Below, one piece after another: positions 11,747-22,497 of a stretch of DNA of 64,000 nt. A program made the position numbers and the translations under genes. The notes beneath the pieces are model-generated. The model had not been told where the DNA came from, did no database searches, and saw only the letters and a program-made list of their open reading frames with translations. Source of the stretch: Lentinula raphanica (taxonomy: Eukaryota > Basidiomycota > Agaricomycetes > Agaricales > Omphalotaceae); the NCBI GenBank assembly GCA_027919835.1, contig JANVFP010000037.1, positions 310,001 through 374,000 on the forward strand, read 5' to 3'. The first letter of the stretch is position 1; every line of letters starts with the position of its first letter.

Positions 11747-12797
11747 ATGGTAGTTGCAAACAGTCAGCCTCAGCCTAGCACATCTACCTCGCCCGCTACA
11801 CACAAAAAGAATCGCAGAAGGACGACCAAGAAAGCTCCAGCTGCTCCTAAAGATGCAGACACAGACCAAAACATGGAAGAAGCACACCCAATAACTGATA
11901 CCATATCTTCAAATGGCGCAGATGACGATGATATTATGATCGACGTTGATGAAGCTCCTTCACTATCCACCAACACTTCGGCTGCACCTGCCTTTGCGCC
12001 TGTATCAGCAGACGCTCTACGAACAACACTAAAATCAGAAACCAGACGGATTCCGATCCCACCACACCGTATGACGCCGTTGAAGAAGGATTGGATCAAC
12101 TTGTTTGGTCCTTTGACCGAGATCCTGGGTCTACAAGTTAGGATGAACGTACAGAAAAGGACTGTGGAAGCACGGGTGCGTCTGTTTGTGAACCTATTCC
12201 GCGGTGAGGCTGAAATCGAAATTTTAAGACTTCTAAACATACAAAAGACATCGGTGCCCTGCAGAAAGGTGCCGATTTTGTCAAGGCCTATGCCCTTGGA
12301 TTCGATGTGAATGTGAGCTTCGCCATTCTGTAATTGTTCCACCTCGTTAAACTATTCCGTCCAGGATGCGATTGCTCTTCTCCGGCTGGACGATCTATAC
12401 CTCGATTCTTTCGAGATCAAGGACGTGAAGTCGTTACAAGGGGATCATTTATCTCGAGCCATCGGTGAGGATCTTCACCTTATCCATCGCAGGACTTGAC
12501 TCTTATCTTCCCGACCAGGTCGTATCGCAGGACAGGATGGAAAGACAAAATTCACCATCGAAAACGCCAGTAGGACACGGATTGTGCTTGCTGATACGTA
12601 TGTTCCCTCCTGTTTTTTCTCAGAAGGTTGTGACGCTGATACGAACTGTTTGAAGTAAAATACACATTATGGGTTCCTTCCAAAACATCAAGATAGCTCG
12701 TGATGCAATTGTGTCCTTGATTTTAGGATCTCCGCCAGGGAAAGTCTATGCTGGGCTTAGAACAGTTAGCAGTCGCATGCGACAGCGAGCATTGTAG
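11747..12797 (+). CDS. PNO1: Pre-rRNA processing protein PNO1 (Dim2)
   Basis: KH-domain partner of the Nob1 endonuclease; it binds the 3' end of pre-18S rRNA in nascent small ribosomal subunits in nucleus and cytoplasm. Exons 11747-12175, 12229-12312, 12365-12464, 12519-12597 and 12656-12797 give 277 residues. The N-terminal 95 residues are low-complexity and acidic. From [19 protein letters not shown] on, the protein follows the conserved core: [21 protein letters not shown], then [21 protein letters not shown], and the KH-like part with [16 protein letters not shown] and [16 protein letters not shown]. It ends [17 protein letters not shown], the usual C-terminus. All key elements are present. 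Confidence 0.95.
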
Positions 12798-13224
12798 AAG
12801 AAATCTTTGTCTCATGTTTTCATATTCTTTGGATGTCAAAAGTATAATCTATGTCTTTCTAGTCTCAACGGACTTGTTCCCATCGTGTTCACGCTCCTCA
12901 ACAGAAGGATATGCCATCTCCAATTCATCTGCGACAGAACTTTCTCTATCCGCTTTGCTTCAATGACAGAAGTTCAACAGAGTTCACCGGAAGCTTATTC
13001 GAACTCAGACCAGCGCACGAGAGTAAGGTGACAATTCTGAAAAATCATTGGATGTAAAAAAACAAGGATACATGATGGCTCTACAAAACAAATAGGGTAT
13101 AGGTTGCGTCGAGAGGGGTAATGGGATAGCGATGCGGGTATACAGAATAGCACTTGCTGTAAAAGAGATAAAACGAGGAGCTCAGAGTGCATCCTTCAAG
13201 CTAGCAGGTGGTGCGATTCGCCGG
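12798..13224. other. Intergenic region between convergent genes
   Basis: PNO1 and the copper radical oxidase converge here. Only untranslated regions are expected, and no exon-like frame was found. Confidence 0.5.
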
Positions 13225-15612
13225 TCACTCTGAACCGTCATCCTCTGATCCTTTCTTTTCCCTTGACTTTTCGTACTGGTCAGGCTGGGTAGACTTCAAG
13301 ACGCTAGATGCCCGATGTGAGCTCAAGACAAACTGATTAGTACAATCAAGAGACTTACTTTTCAATGGCCTTTTGATCCACCTTTGGACTTTTACAGTCC
13401 CCGATCATGACTTTCACTCCCTCACTGGGCACACCGTCTTCCAAAAGATAGATGAACCCTGGTCCTGGAGGGAAGACACCGCCGTTGGGTGGACTCTTGT
13501 AAACTATGGTATCTCCAGAAGAGCTTTCTACATCCAGGTAGACCAAGCGTGAATTAGCGTGAACCGCATGAGTGACGAAACCTAGGTCCATGAGAGCCAC
13601 TAAAGGAAAAGTCATAATCTGGCCCGAAACAGAGCTAGTAACTCGATGTGCGTACCCTTGATATCACTCTCCGGATTCAATCGCTTCACCTCCAAACTTG
13701 ACGTTTTTCCAAACCCAACACAACCTTGAGCATGCTTCTGTATCGTAGGCCTCGCGCCTTGCACATACGGAGGACTCAACCATTCCACCCTATACTCAGT
13801 CCCATATTCAATCTCGCTACGGTCAAGGTTAGGATTGCTTCCTGCGATCATGATATTCCCATCCGGAGTGAGCGTCGCGACACTGTGATACATACGTGGT
13901 ATGCTGCTTGTGGGCATGTCCTGCGAGGAGAAACGACTACCGAGATCAGCGGAAGGATTGTAGAGGACGGGGGTCAAGACAGGATTGGCGGCGTTGGAGA
14001 CCCCAACTTGATCAATAACGTTTCCGTAGCCAGAGATACCGGAACCTGCACCATTAACGATGACAATTTGGCCAGTAGGTAGAAGGACTGCATCGGGCAT
14101 GAGTCGAGCTTGAGGCATATGATCAACTTCCCATCCCTTTTGGATGCCTTCTTTGCTTAGGACTAAACGAGAGCATTGCGAGGAAGCAGCATCTTGAGAA
14201 GATATTTCGGAGCCGGGCTTCTTATCGTCCACAGTGGAGCCTCCACAGATCAAGATTTCCGGTGTGTAGTCATTTTCGGAAGACAGAGGGAGAAGCAAGG
14301 CGGTTCCAGTCATAGGATACGTTACGCGCACGCCGTTAGGGATAGGAGGCAACCTCTCTTCAGTGTTTGTCTTCCAATCATATATCATGGCATCGTTATT
14401 TGCAGCAAGAAATACTCTGCCGTCAGGGAGCGAGAAGGCGATTGGGAAGAGGTTGGAGTTGAGAGTGTCTTCAAGGAAAGGGGAGTGGATGGGCAATCCG
14501 TTGGATCCGTGGATGTCTTTTGGAGGATAGTATTCATAAGTAGGATTGTTGACTGTAGCGTTGTTAATCCATCCTCCTTTCTTGGAGCCGCCTATGATCA
14601 TAGCACTTCCGTCGTCAATCCGCAGGACAGTATTGTACCATCGAGGACTTGCCATTCTCACTGAATCATGGTATTCGGATACTATACAATGACCATCATC
14701 GCAAGGTTCCACAATTCTGAGAGCTTGCAATCCATCCAAGTCCCCGAAATCTGCAGCAGAAGTATCATCCTCTACGACTGGATTACCACCAACGTTGATC
14801 AAGGTCCCGTTACTGAGGAAGGATCCTCCCGCGCAAAACGAGTTAGATTGCATGCCAAGAGGAGTGACTTGTCGGGTCTTGAATTCAAACAGGCTTGCCC
14901 AGGCTGGATGACCATTAATCGTGAGGGGATTGTGCTCGACCTTGTCAATTACGATAGCGTGTGTTTCCGAGAGTACAGCAAGTTGCATGGCGTTCACTCC
15001 GGTTGAGCCATCCACGTTGAGTGTCCATGTAGGGTTTGAAGTGCGACGTTGAATTTGACGACGAGAAACAGGGCGCGAAGATTGCTTGACACGAGTCACA
15101 ACAATATCATTCAGGTCAATGCAACCATCGCCTGAGTTTTCAATGACTAGTCGGTGAGAGCCAGAGTGCAGATTGAAAGTAGAGAATTGACGCTGATCAG
15201 GCTTCGGCGAGGTAGAGTCACAGTATGTGTTGACCACGGCGACGAGATTCTTGTCGATGTAAACCGAAGCGGACCCATGTCGTTTATCACAGTTGCCAAA
15301 CCATTCGACGCCGGTACCGTTGAAAGAGAAAGAGACTGTTGCTTGTTTTTGGCAGGTAGAATGAACCAGTTTGTGATTGAAACTAGGCGAGTATATGATT
15401 TGCCAATCGCCTTTGTATTGAATGAATGGAGAGGAAGAAGAGTATCCTTTGGCACCAGGAGCGACGTAGTAAGGAGTGAAGGCGGCCGGTGTGTTAGATC
15501 CAGGAGGGGTATGGCCATTCCAGGCTGGATCTACGGCAAGTATGCATGAGACAGTGCATAGAGCTAGATAGTAATATAGAAGGAGGAATGAGTGGGGAGG
15601 GCGAGTGCTCAT
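13225..15612 (-). CDS. Glyoxal-oxidase-type copper radical oxidase with N-terminal accessory domain
   Basis: Secreted copper radical oxidase (CAZy AA5_1-like) that oxidises small aldehydes and makes hydrogen peroxide for peroxidases in wood or litter decay. Exons 13656-15612, 13359-13599 and 13225-13321 give 764 residues. A signal peptide covers about residues 1-27. Residues 40-180 form an extra beta-rich domain with an even set of cysteines before the catalytic part, perhaps binding carbohydrate. The catalytic kelch propeller begins near WTLNVDGSTGVNAMQLAVL. It holds the cysteine of the Tyr-Cys cofactor (NSFCAGGSFL), RWYNTVLRIDDGSAMIIGG, the active-site YPMTGTALLLPL, the copper-ligand region PRMYHSVATLTPDG, and the C-terminal LMDLGFVTHAVHANSRLV with a further ligand histidine. 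The third exon, a hydrophilic tail, is less certain; without it the protein would end at 13357. Confidence 0.9.
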
Positions 15613-15846
15613 CGCGAACTGAGAAAGAGACAGAGTAGTAATTAAGCGCTGAAATTCAAACTTGGCGCCCAGAACGGTTCCTGCTAGTTCCTGCTGCGTT
15701 AGGTAATAGGGAGGAACTTAAGTTGGGACTCTGCTTGGTGATCTTTCCACAAAAACGTATCGTCGAAATTCAGCTACGTTCAAGTGAAGACTACATATAC
15801 ATTTGACTCAACCTTATCATAGTGCACATTGCACAAGTTCAGAGTT

Positions 15847-16552
15847 CTATCGCGCAACCGCCGTGAGGATTGGATAACAATTCTCGATAATGTACGTACC
15901 ATCTAAGAAATCGATCAGCACTTCCCCGTTCATTAGGTCTTGCTCTTGAGCAGTCTGTATCAGATTCTTGAACGGAGCGGCAGCCGTGTGCTCTTTGATC
16001 CCTGCAGCACCTGCGAATATTCCGCGATTCGGAGGGCGAACCTACTATCCGAATGAACTACAGATCATACCAGCATATTCCTCCTATGATAGAGGAATGA
16101 GTCAAAAAAGGTGATTGTTAAGTACAAAGCACATACAACGATAACAAAATCCGATAGACGTTTCCCTTCAGCATCAATTCGACGAGTGACACGATAAGTG
16201 AACTGCAAATCAATCCGCCCATGTAAGAGATCAAACGACAATGATTCCGAAGGCGTTTAGTAGGGTCCTTGTCACTCACAGTCCCAGGCTCTTCCTCGCT
16301 GTTGGCACGGTCTTGGACTTGCTTGATGAGCGCTCCGAGCGGCTCCTCCTGGATGGAAAATGAATTTGACTCCTAGAAATCATCACGATGTTTCTAGAGC
16401 GCACCTTTCCCGGTTTAGCACGTAGGGTAGCGATGAGCATTAGCCTCCCGGAAGCTGTACTGAAAAGAACAAGCGAGGAATGGGTTGAGGGTGATCTGCT
16501 AAGGAGCGGAAAGCAGTGGCAGAACATACGGCGGAGGGTTTTCCAAAGACAT
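15847..16552 (-). CDS. Antibiotic biosynthesis monooxygenase (ABM) domain protein
   Basis: Small single-domain protein of 129 residues in the dimeric alpha+beta barrel (ABM) superfamily, whose members include quinol monooxygenases and heme-free oxygenases. Exons 16530-16552, 16405-16459, 16280-16348, 16137-16202, 16071-16083 and 15847-16010 sum to 390 bases. The fold is visible as strand RLMLIATLRAKPGK, helix EEPLGALIKQVQDRANS, EPGTFTYRVTRR, strand KRLSDFVIVEEYAG, then the helix IKEHTAAAPFKNLIQ. Exon 5 is only 13 bases long and encodes EEYAG in part. No signal peptide. The oxygenase activity is inferred from the family and is not certain for this member. Confidence 0.8.
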
Positions 16553-17146
16553 TTCTTACTGTACTGACAAGCTCAGTATCGGATGGACAGTGGGAATTGG
16601 CGTCAGAACACAAGCATCTCGTATTTATAGCCTGTGGGCTCCTGAAAGCTCAAGGTAGCGGATATTCCCATCCGAATTTCAAAATTTGAAAAACTCTCAT
16701 CGATCTAGGCAGATGACCGAGATATCGACTTTGGCTCAAAATTGACCAGATGATGTTGAGGACAAAGACGACATGAGTACGCAAGGATTGCAGGTCAGAC
16801 TCAGTCAGACAGAATTCCAGAAGTGGAATAGGTGAATAATCCGGCAAGAGCAGCGCTCACACAGTCGGGAAAGGCTGACAGTGATTTATTCGAGAGCTGT
16901 TGTATATAGAATTCATAATATAGATCGCAGGTACTACTACAAGTACTGATACACAGAAATGGATAGAGTGTGAGGAGATATAACTTAATGCTTTGTCAAC
17001 GAATGTGTATGTGTGAAGAATGAGAAGTCGTATAACGAGCGTGGCGTTGGAGTTCTGAAGTTGTCATACATACGCGCGAGAGAACCATCGAAGGGGTAAG
17101 ATGAGTACACGAGCTTTTTATAGTCGAAGAATATTTTCGGGAATGT
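16553..17146. other. Intergenic region
   Basis: About 590 bases between the ABM gene start and the arrestin-like gene stop, both on the minus strand. No convincing exon was found. Confidence 0.5.
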
Positions 17147-19015
17147 TTAGGCGACATTATGTGCCTTTTGAGTGAAGACCGGAAAATGAGAAGGTACTGC
17201 AACCGGACGTCGTTGTTCAATGTTGGAGGACTGCGTAGGTGCAGCACTATCCTTATCCCGAGAACCGCGAGGGGTATATACAGGCAACGGTGTAGGGTCG
17301 ATCTTGCGATCCCCGTTCATGTGGTATAATTGGGAATAGGGAGGGAGCATGGGTGAAGAACAATGTTCGCCCGAATCATGAGTTTCGTCAAATTGGAAGT
17401 GGGTTGTGGTGGGAGAAGCATCAAGGTGATGGCCAGAGGGCGAAGGCGCAGATCGTGAAGTGGAGAGAGTCGACTTCATCAATGCATGAAGCTGACGCCT
17501 GCTCTTGCTGACACGGGGAGCAGTGGGAGCGAACTTGATTGGTACTGAGAAAGTGATTTTCTGATGCGCTTTTTGCATAGAATCGGGAACGTCGTAGGAA
17601 AGGAACAACGCGATCCGAGCTTCGTGTTGGACAGTGATCAAAGGGCCAGTAGTATTAGTCGGTCGGAGAGTTCGTTCTCCAGCCCATTCATTCGATTCGT
17701 CTTCGTCGTCTCCAGGGACGTGATTCACCAGAGGGATATTCGTTTGGAGTGTATACCATGTGGGTATATCCCCTTGCTCTGCATCGTCCGCAAAGATATA
17801 ATTATCGTTCTGCAACATATATTGCCCGTCTTCAGTGGCAGGCAAGAGGGAGAAGGTGCGAGAGCAGGAGGCGTTGGGACTGTCGGAACGTGTAAAATAG
17901 TTCATTGACAAAGGTGACCTTTGCGTCCAACGTAGAGGAAGATTCGGGGGTTGGAGTTCTTCACCGGGAATCGAGTATCGTGACTTGTACTCTCGGGATG
18001 GCTGGGATCTAGATGGTGAAAATGAGCTCATGATAGAAGTGATGATTTGCGCAGAGCACCAACCTGCATTTGTCTTTCTGCAGAATGTCCACCCGGAATC
18101 CGACTAGCTGTAATCGTTTACACTCTTCGGCCGGTAAGTCCTTCGTACGCAGCCGCAGTGTCAGAGAAGCCCGAGTTTCCTGCATGTCCAGATACTCTGG
18201 CACCGAAGCCAAAATACGGATCTTCGAGAGGACATCCGAGGGAATTTTCACTTCACCACACGAGATCTTGTCCCCGTTCATGAGATAAGTGATAAGAGAT
18301 GCAGGTCTCGGAGCATCTTCGCTGGGCAGCCCGAAGAACCGAGATATAGATATGCTGTGGTCGGCTGTGGCAGTACGTTGACTAGAATATACAGCGGCAC
18401 AAATATTGTTGAAGAACCAAGACGACGATGATGAAGATGATGAAGAACGGTGATGAGATGGGGTTTCCCCTTTCCGGTTCTCAGCGTCGACATATTTGGC
18501 ACAGGCAGACAGCTGATATGAAACACCCGAGTCATCTGTTCCAAAACAAGACGAAGCCGGCAACCAACCCGGGACGTTGATGTTGAAGATGGCGTTCCAT
18601 TGGCCTGGGACGAGAACAGTCAGATCCTATTATTCATCGCCTCAAGGCTGTAACGCACAGATTCCTCCTGGACAGTCGTCTCCATCACCACTCAGCAGCA
18701 CAGGATGTTCATGAGGCACTAATTCCGTCGTTATCGCGCATAGACGGACAGCAGCATATCCCACTGATGGCGCTGAGACTTCGCTTTGGCCCTCGAACGT
18801 TAGCTCTAGTGATTGGAGAAGGACCTTTGATGACTTGAAGTTGAGGAAATGTGGTGACAGAGTGATCTGAACATGGCCAGAAAGTGAGTATGCGGACCTA
18901 AGTTCAGTTAGCGGGTGTCTAAACGTGCGACGTGATCTGCCACTCACGAACGATTCGGGTCTCCATACATATGCAGCGAGTTGTGCATAGGCACAATCTT
19001 TATCGACAAGGACAT
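17147..19015 (-). CDS. Arrestin-like domain protein
   Basis: Likely alpha-arrestin-type adaptor, a class that links membrane cargo or receptors to ubiquitin ligases. Exons 18948-19015, 18659-18897, 18064-18604 and 17147-18008 join in frame to 569 residues. The N-terminal third looks like an arrestin N-lobe: the start MSLSIKIVPMHNSLHMYGD, SAYSLSGHVQITLS, SLELTFEGQSEV, and then the centre with WNAIFNINVPGWLPAS and a serine-rich loop. The C-lobe-like part includes SLITYLMNGDKISCGEVKIP, SLTLRLRTKDLP and later RIALFLSYDVPDSM followed by ITFSVPIKFA. Residues about 480-569 are disordered and proline-rich, with PPYSQLY as a possible PY-type docking motif for a Nedd4-family ligase. The assignment rests on this strand pattern, not on a diagnostic motif. 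Confidence 0.65.
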
Positions 19016-19652
19016 TGGGGACTGGAAGATGGCAAGAGAAGATATGGGTTTCGGGAGAGGACCCTAGAGAGTATGAGAGAGTTTATGAAGGTTAGCGTAA
19101 CGGAATCGTGTTAGTCGTGAGAGTCGAGAGGCAGTGTTATATGGCACTCTCGCAAGCCGCTTTGACGTATCAATCTTGAAGAGAAAGAACAAAAGAAAGT
19201 GGGAACAAAGGAAGTGTTTGAGATCGTTTCGTCATGCAGAGAAACACAGCCAGGAACAATAAGGTTGATTCGGGTGATTGATATGTGATGATGTGTGGCG
19301 CGTGCTACACGTGTCTTCCTTTCACCTCGCTTCCTATGAAGGTTCCCTTGCTTTTTGTCTTTTAGGAGTGATGGCCATTGGCTACACATAGTAAGAGAAA
19401 ATGGATCAGACTTATTAGCGATTTTTGAATAGAAGTCATACGCACGGAGTCTGCACCCAAGTCAAGCTTGCTTTGTCAATATCGGATTCATCTCTATACC
19501 TTACACGGTTCAAACTTCAAAAGAAGGCGCCCCTCTTGAGATAAAGGTCAAAAGATTCGAGCGGAAAACAAAAGAAAATTCACGACGAGGTTGCGACTTG
19601 CAAGATGATAGACGATACAATAGATGATCCCCGTATACTGATATGGCGTCCG
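19016..19652. other. Intergenic region
   Basis: About 640 bases between the arrestin-like gene start and the BRX1 stop. No coding frame with recognisable features; it should carry the arrestin promoter. Confidence 0.5.
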
Positions 19653-20813
19653 TCAAGCGAACATTTTAGAAACTGCAAGTTCATCTTCTGCTCTCCTACG
19701 GCTCTCTTTTCGCATAGAAGAGGCTTGTTCTGCATCTTTGCGTATGTTGTACTTCTTGCCTTGTTCCTTCCGGATTGCTGTTCGTATCGCCGCAGGAGTG
19801 ATGAATTCTGCCAGCCGTTCTTAGTACCGAGGATTGACAGTTAATCATGATCTTACCTGGATTGGAGTATACGGTTGCGCCGCCAAATGCGCCTTCGAAG
19901 ATGCGTATCGGCGTAAGAACGAATCGAGGTCCGATTTCCACTAATGTCATCTGAGGGGGGCCGTTTGGTTCTAAAGGGTCTTTCTCGATTATCTACAGTC
20001 AAGAAACATGAGTGCTACATTCAACCTATGAAACAAGACAAAGTGACCTGGAAATTGCGAAACCATATTTTCTGGTCCAAGATCGAGAAGGTCAAAATAT
20101 GGTCCACGAAAGGTTTTGCTTTGCGGGCAGTGGGTGGAACACCGAATATCTATTGTACGTTTCAGGATAACACAACGTCAGATAGCTGGGCAGAATACTC
20201 ACATGCGTAAAGAGTTCTTTGGTCAATTTACCCCATTCTGTATCGTCGAAACTTTGGTCAAAGCTCAGCAAGCCTCGGCTACCCTTGAGACAATTTCCGG
20301 TCATCTTGAGCTCATCCATGGTGTGTACGTTCTGGACGTGCATTTTGATGCTCGGTCCATTGGGCATTTTAGCAGCCCACAAGTACAGGTCTTCGTGTCG
20401 TCGTGCCTCGAAGTAGAGCGTATTGTTACAGTTGTGTAGGTCGGCAAGCTCAGGAAGTAAATGCAGCTGAGATTTTGAATCCAGTTTAGAATCTAAATTG
20501 CATCTCAGTAAGTGGATCGTTCAGAGTCGAGTTAGCCAGTTTAATACGAACCCTTCTTCACATGGGGCAAGAGTACTTCAAGATCATTCATGAGATGCCT
20601 CATGCGATGTGTGACCCCTCGCGAAGAAAGCAAGAGGACCCTCTGTTTGTTTTTCCTCTTCTTGGACGCAGGCACGGCTTCCACTTCTTGCTTGTCCTCT
20701 CCAGAATCAGAATCGGAGTCGTCTATAGGCAGCACATCATCTGCCTTGCGTTTTCCTTTACGGTCGCCTGCTTTCAATGCATTGGCTTTCTGAGCTTTGA
20801 TGACTGAGGCCAT
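19653..20813 (-). CDS. BRX1: Ribosome biogenesis protein BRX1 (Brix domain)
   Basis: Nucleolar Brix-domain protein needed to assemble the 60S ribosomal subunit, acting with Ebp2 in early pre-60S particles. Exons 20552-20813, 20203-20492, 20048-20149, 19857-19992 and 19653-19807 give 314 residues. After a short acidic and lysine-rich N-terminus the Brix domain runs from QRVLLLSSRGVTHRMRHLM to the end: LHNCNNTLYFEARRHEDLYLW, GPSIKMHVQNVHTMDELK, GNCLKGSRGLLSFD, IFGVPPTARKAKPF, ILDQKIWFRNFQI, EIGPRFVLTPIRIFEG and GGATVYSNPEF. I start at MASVIKAQK; an upstream in-frame open stretch has no conserved sequence. It is divergent from the KH-domain gene. Confidence 0.96.
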
Positions 20814-21127
20814 GATGGGCGTGAACAAGGTAGCAATTTTTCGGTTTACGGAGGTCCGATATGCTCTTCCAAATCTGGATATTTGCGGCCGGCTGACTAG
20901 GCCAAACTTCGGAGGTCTGCTTACAAAGCTGACCGACGCCGAGCAAACTAACAAGTGAGCTGTTGGATAGTTACCATCACAATCTACTCGCAAGGTATGT
21001 GTTCTGTTAAAGCGTCTTCGCTCCGTGTTACGACTTCGCACTCCCTCACTGTCCTCCAAATACCCCAGTCCCAGTCTCCCAATCCCAATCCCATCACCAC
21101 TTGAAAAACTGAAAAGCTAAATTGGCA
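20814..21127. promoter_or_regulatory. Divergent promoter region, BRX1 / KH-domain gene
   Basis: 314 bases between the two start codons, on opposite strands. CCCAGTCCCAGTCTCCC-like short repeats stand near 21063-21090. Specific factor sites were not identified. Confidence 0.45.
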
Positions 21128-22497
21128 ATGCCAGACGCTGATATCAACCGCAAACGCTCGCGCTCTCCTTCCGATAATGAGCAGCAAAAGCAGCACAAGA
21201 GAGCGAACATTGGTTCCTCCAATCCACTCGAAAAATCCTCTTCTTCTACTCCTCCAGGTTATTCTGCTGTTAAACTTCTCCAATGTCCTTTGTTGATTGC
21301 TTTCGTGTTTAGCGTCCAACGACAACCATGTTTCGATCGTAAAACCAGACACTGAGGCTTCCAAGTCGTCTACAGCCACGACTTCCGCGGAACCTTCGGC
21401 TTCCAGCACGTCTACCGCTCCACCTCCTCCTTCTGCGATGATCCATATGCGGTGTTTGATTGTCACTCAGGACGCCTCAATCATTATAGGAAAGGGTGGA
21501 TCTCATGTAAACGAGATTCGAGAGAAAAGTGGTGCTCGTGTTATGGTGTCCGAGAGTATTCCTGGAAATCCCGAACGAATTCTCAATGTCAGCGGGCCTT
21601 TGGACGCGGTCTCAAAGGTTTGCCAAGACTTTGTTGCCGTCTTCTTCAATCTGATGACTTTACAGGCCTTTGGCCTCATCGTCCGCCGCATCAACGACGA
21701 GCCGTTTGATGTACCATCTGTCCCCGGCAGCAGAGCGGTTACTATCAAGTTCATGATCCCAAATTCTCGTATGGGTTCTGTCATTGGTAGGCAAGGCTCA
21801 AAGATCAAGGAAATCCAAGATGCCAGCGGTGCGAGACTCAACGCTAGTGAGGGCATGTTGCCTGGTTCTACCGAGGTAAAACGGTCTAGATAGTCCTTTA
21901 TGCTGTGTTAATCATTCGTTTAGCGAGTTCTCAGTGTCGCAGGCGTTGCTGATGCGATTCATATCGCTACGTATTATATTGGCAACATCTTAATTGAAGC
22001 TCAAGAACGGCTGCCACCTGCCTCCGGATCAAGTTATCGTCCTTCCAGTACATCTCGGCGACCACCCTCTTCTTCTTCTTCTAGTTCTACACCCTACGTT
22101 CCCGGATATTCAAGCTACAGTGCCGGGAATCCCTCCCCGCAACTCCAAACTCAACAGATCTATATTCCCAATGACTTGGTGGGGTGCATCATAGGAAAAG
22201 GAGGAAGCAAGATCAACGAGATTAGACATATGAGTGCGAGCCAGATAAAGATCATGGAACCAGGAGCTGTAGGTGTGAGTGTAGCTGGAGCACCAGCACC
22301 TACGGGCGGAGAAGGAGAGAGATTGGTGGTCATCACTGGCCAACCAGCCAATATTCAGATGGCGGTTCAGCTCTTATATCATGTTCGCTCCCTTTTTTGA
22401 ATTGACTTTGACGTGCCTCACTGATCGAACATTTCAGCGTCTCGAGCAAGAAAAGCAGAAGCAACTCCGAGCACAAACTTCGTCGTCATCGGCCTGA
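21128..22497 (+). CDS. Triple KH-domain RNA-binding protein (Rnc1/Pbp2-like)
   Basis: Poly(C)-binding-type RNA-binding protein; relatives regulate mRNA stability or telomeric and mating-type transcripts. Exons 21128-21257, 21313-21617, 21666-21875, 21924-22382 and 22438-22497 give 387 residues. KH1 starts near HMRCLIVTQDASIIIGKGG, KH2 at VTIKFMIPNSRMGSVIGRQG and KH3 at IYIPNDLVGCIIGKGG. KH1 and KH3 have the full GKGG loop and KH2 has GRQG, which still fits the GxxG consensus, so all three domains should bind RNA. The linker between KH2 and KH3 is serine- and proline-rich. KH3 carries an insertion rich in Ala, Pro and Gly between its second and third strands. The C-terminal tail is a short glutamine-rich helix. 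Confidence 0.92.

Noticed and set aside
13600..13655. Direct reading of the copper radical oxidase through 13600 without an intron
   Set aside because: Unspliced it ends in a stop soon after ESDIKG; removing 13600-13655 restores ESDIK-VALMDLGF, which matches the family.
14176..15549. Several plus-strand frames opposite the copper radical oxidase
   Set aside because: They are shadows of a long exon with clear kelch and active-site motifs on the minus strand.
20541..21059. Longer N-terminus for BRX1 from an upstream in-frame ATG
   Set aside because: The added residues are not conserved in the family and run through the promoter; the ATG before ASVIKAQK is the usual start.
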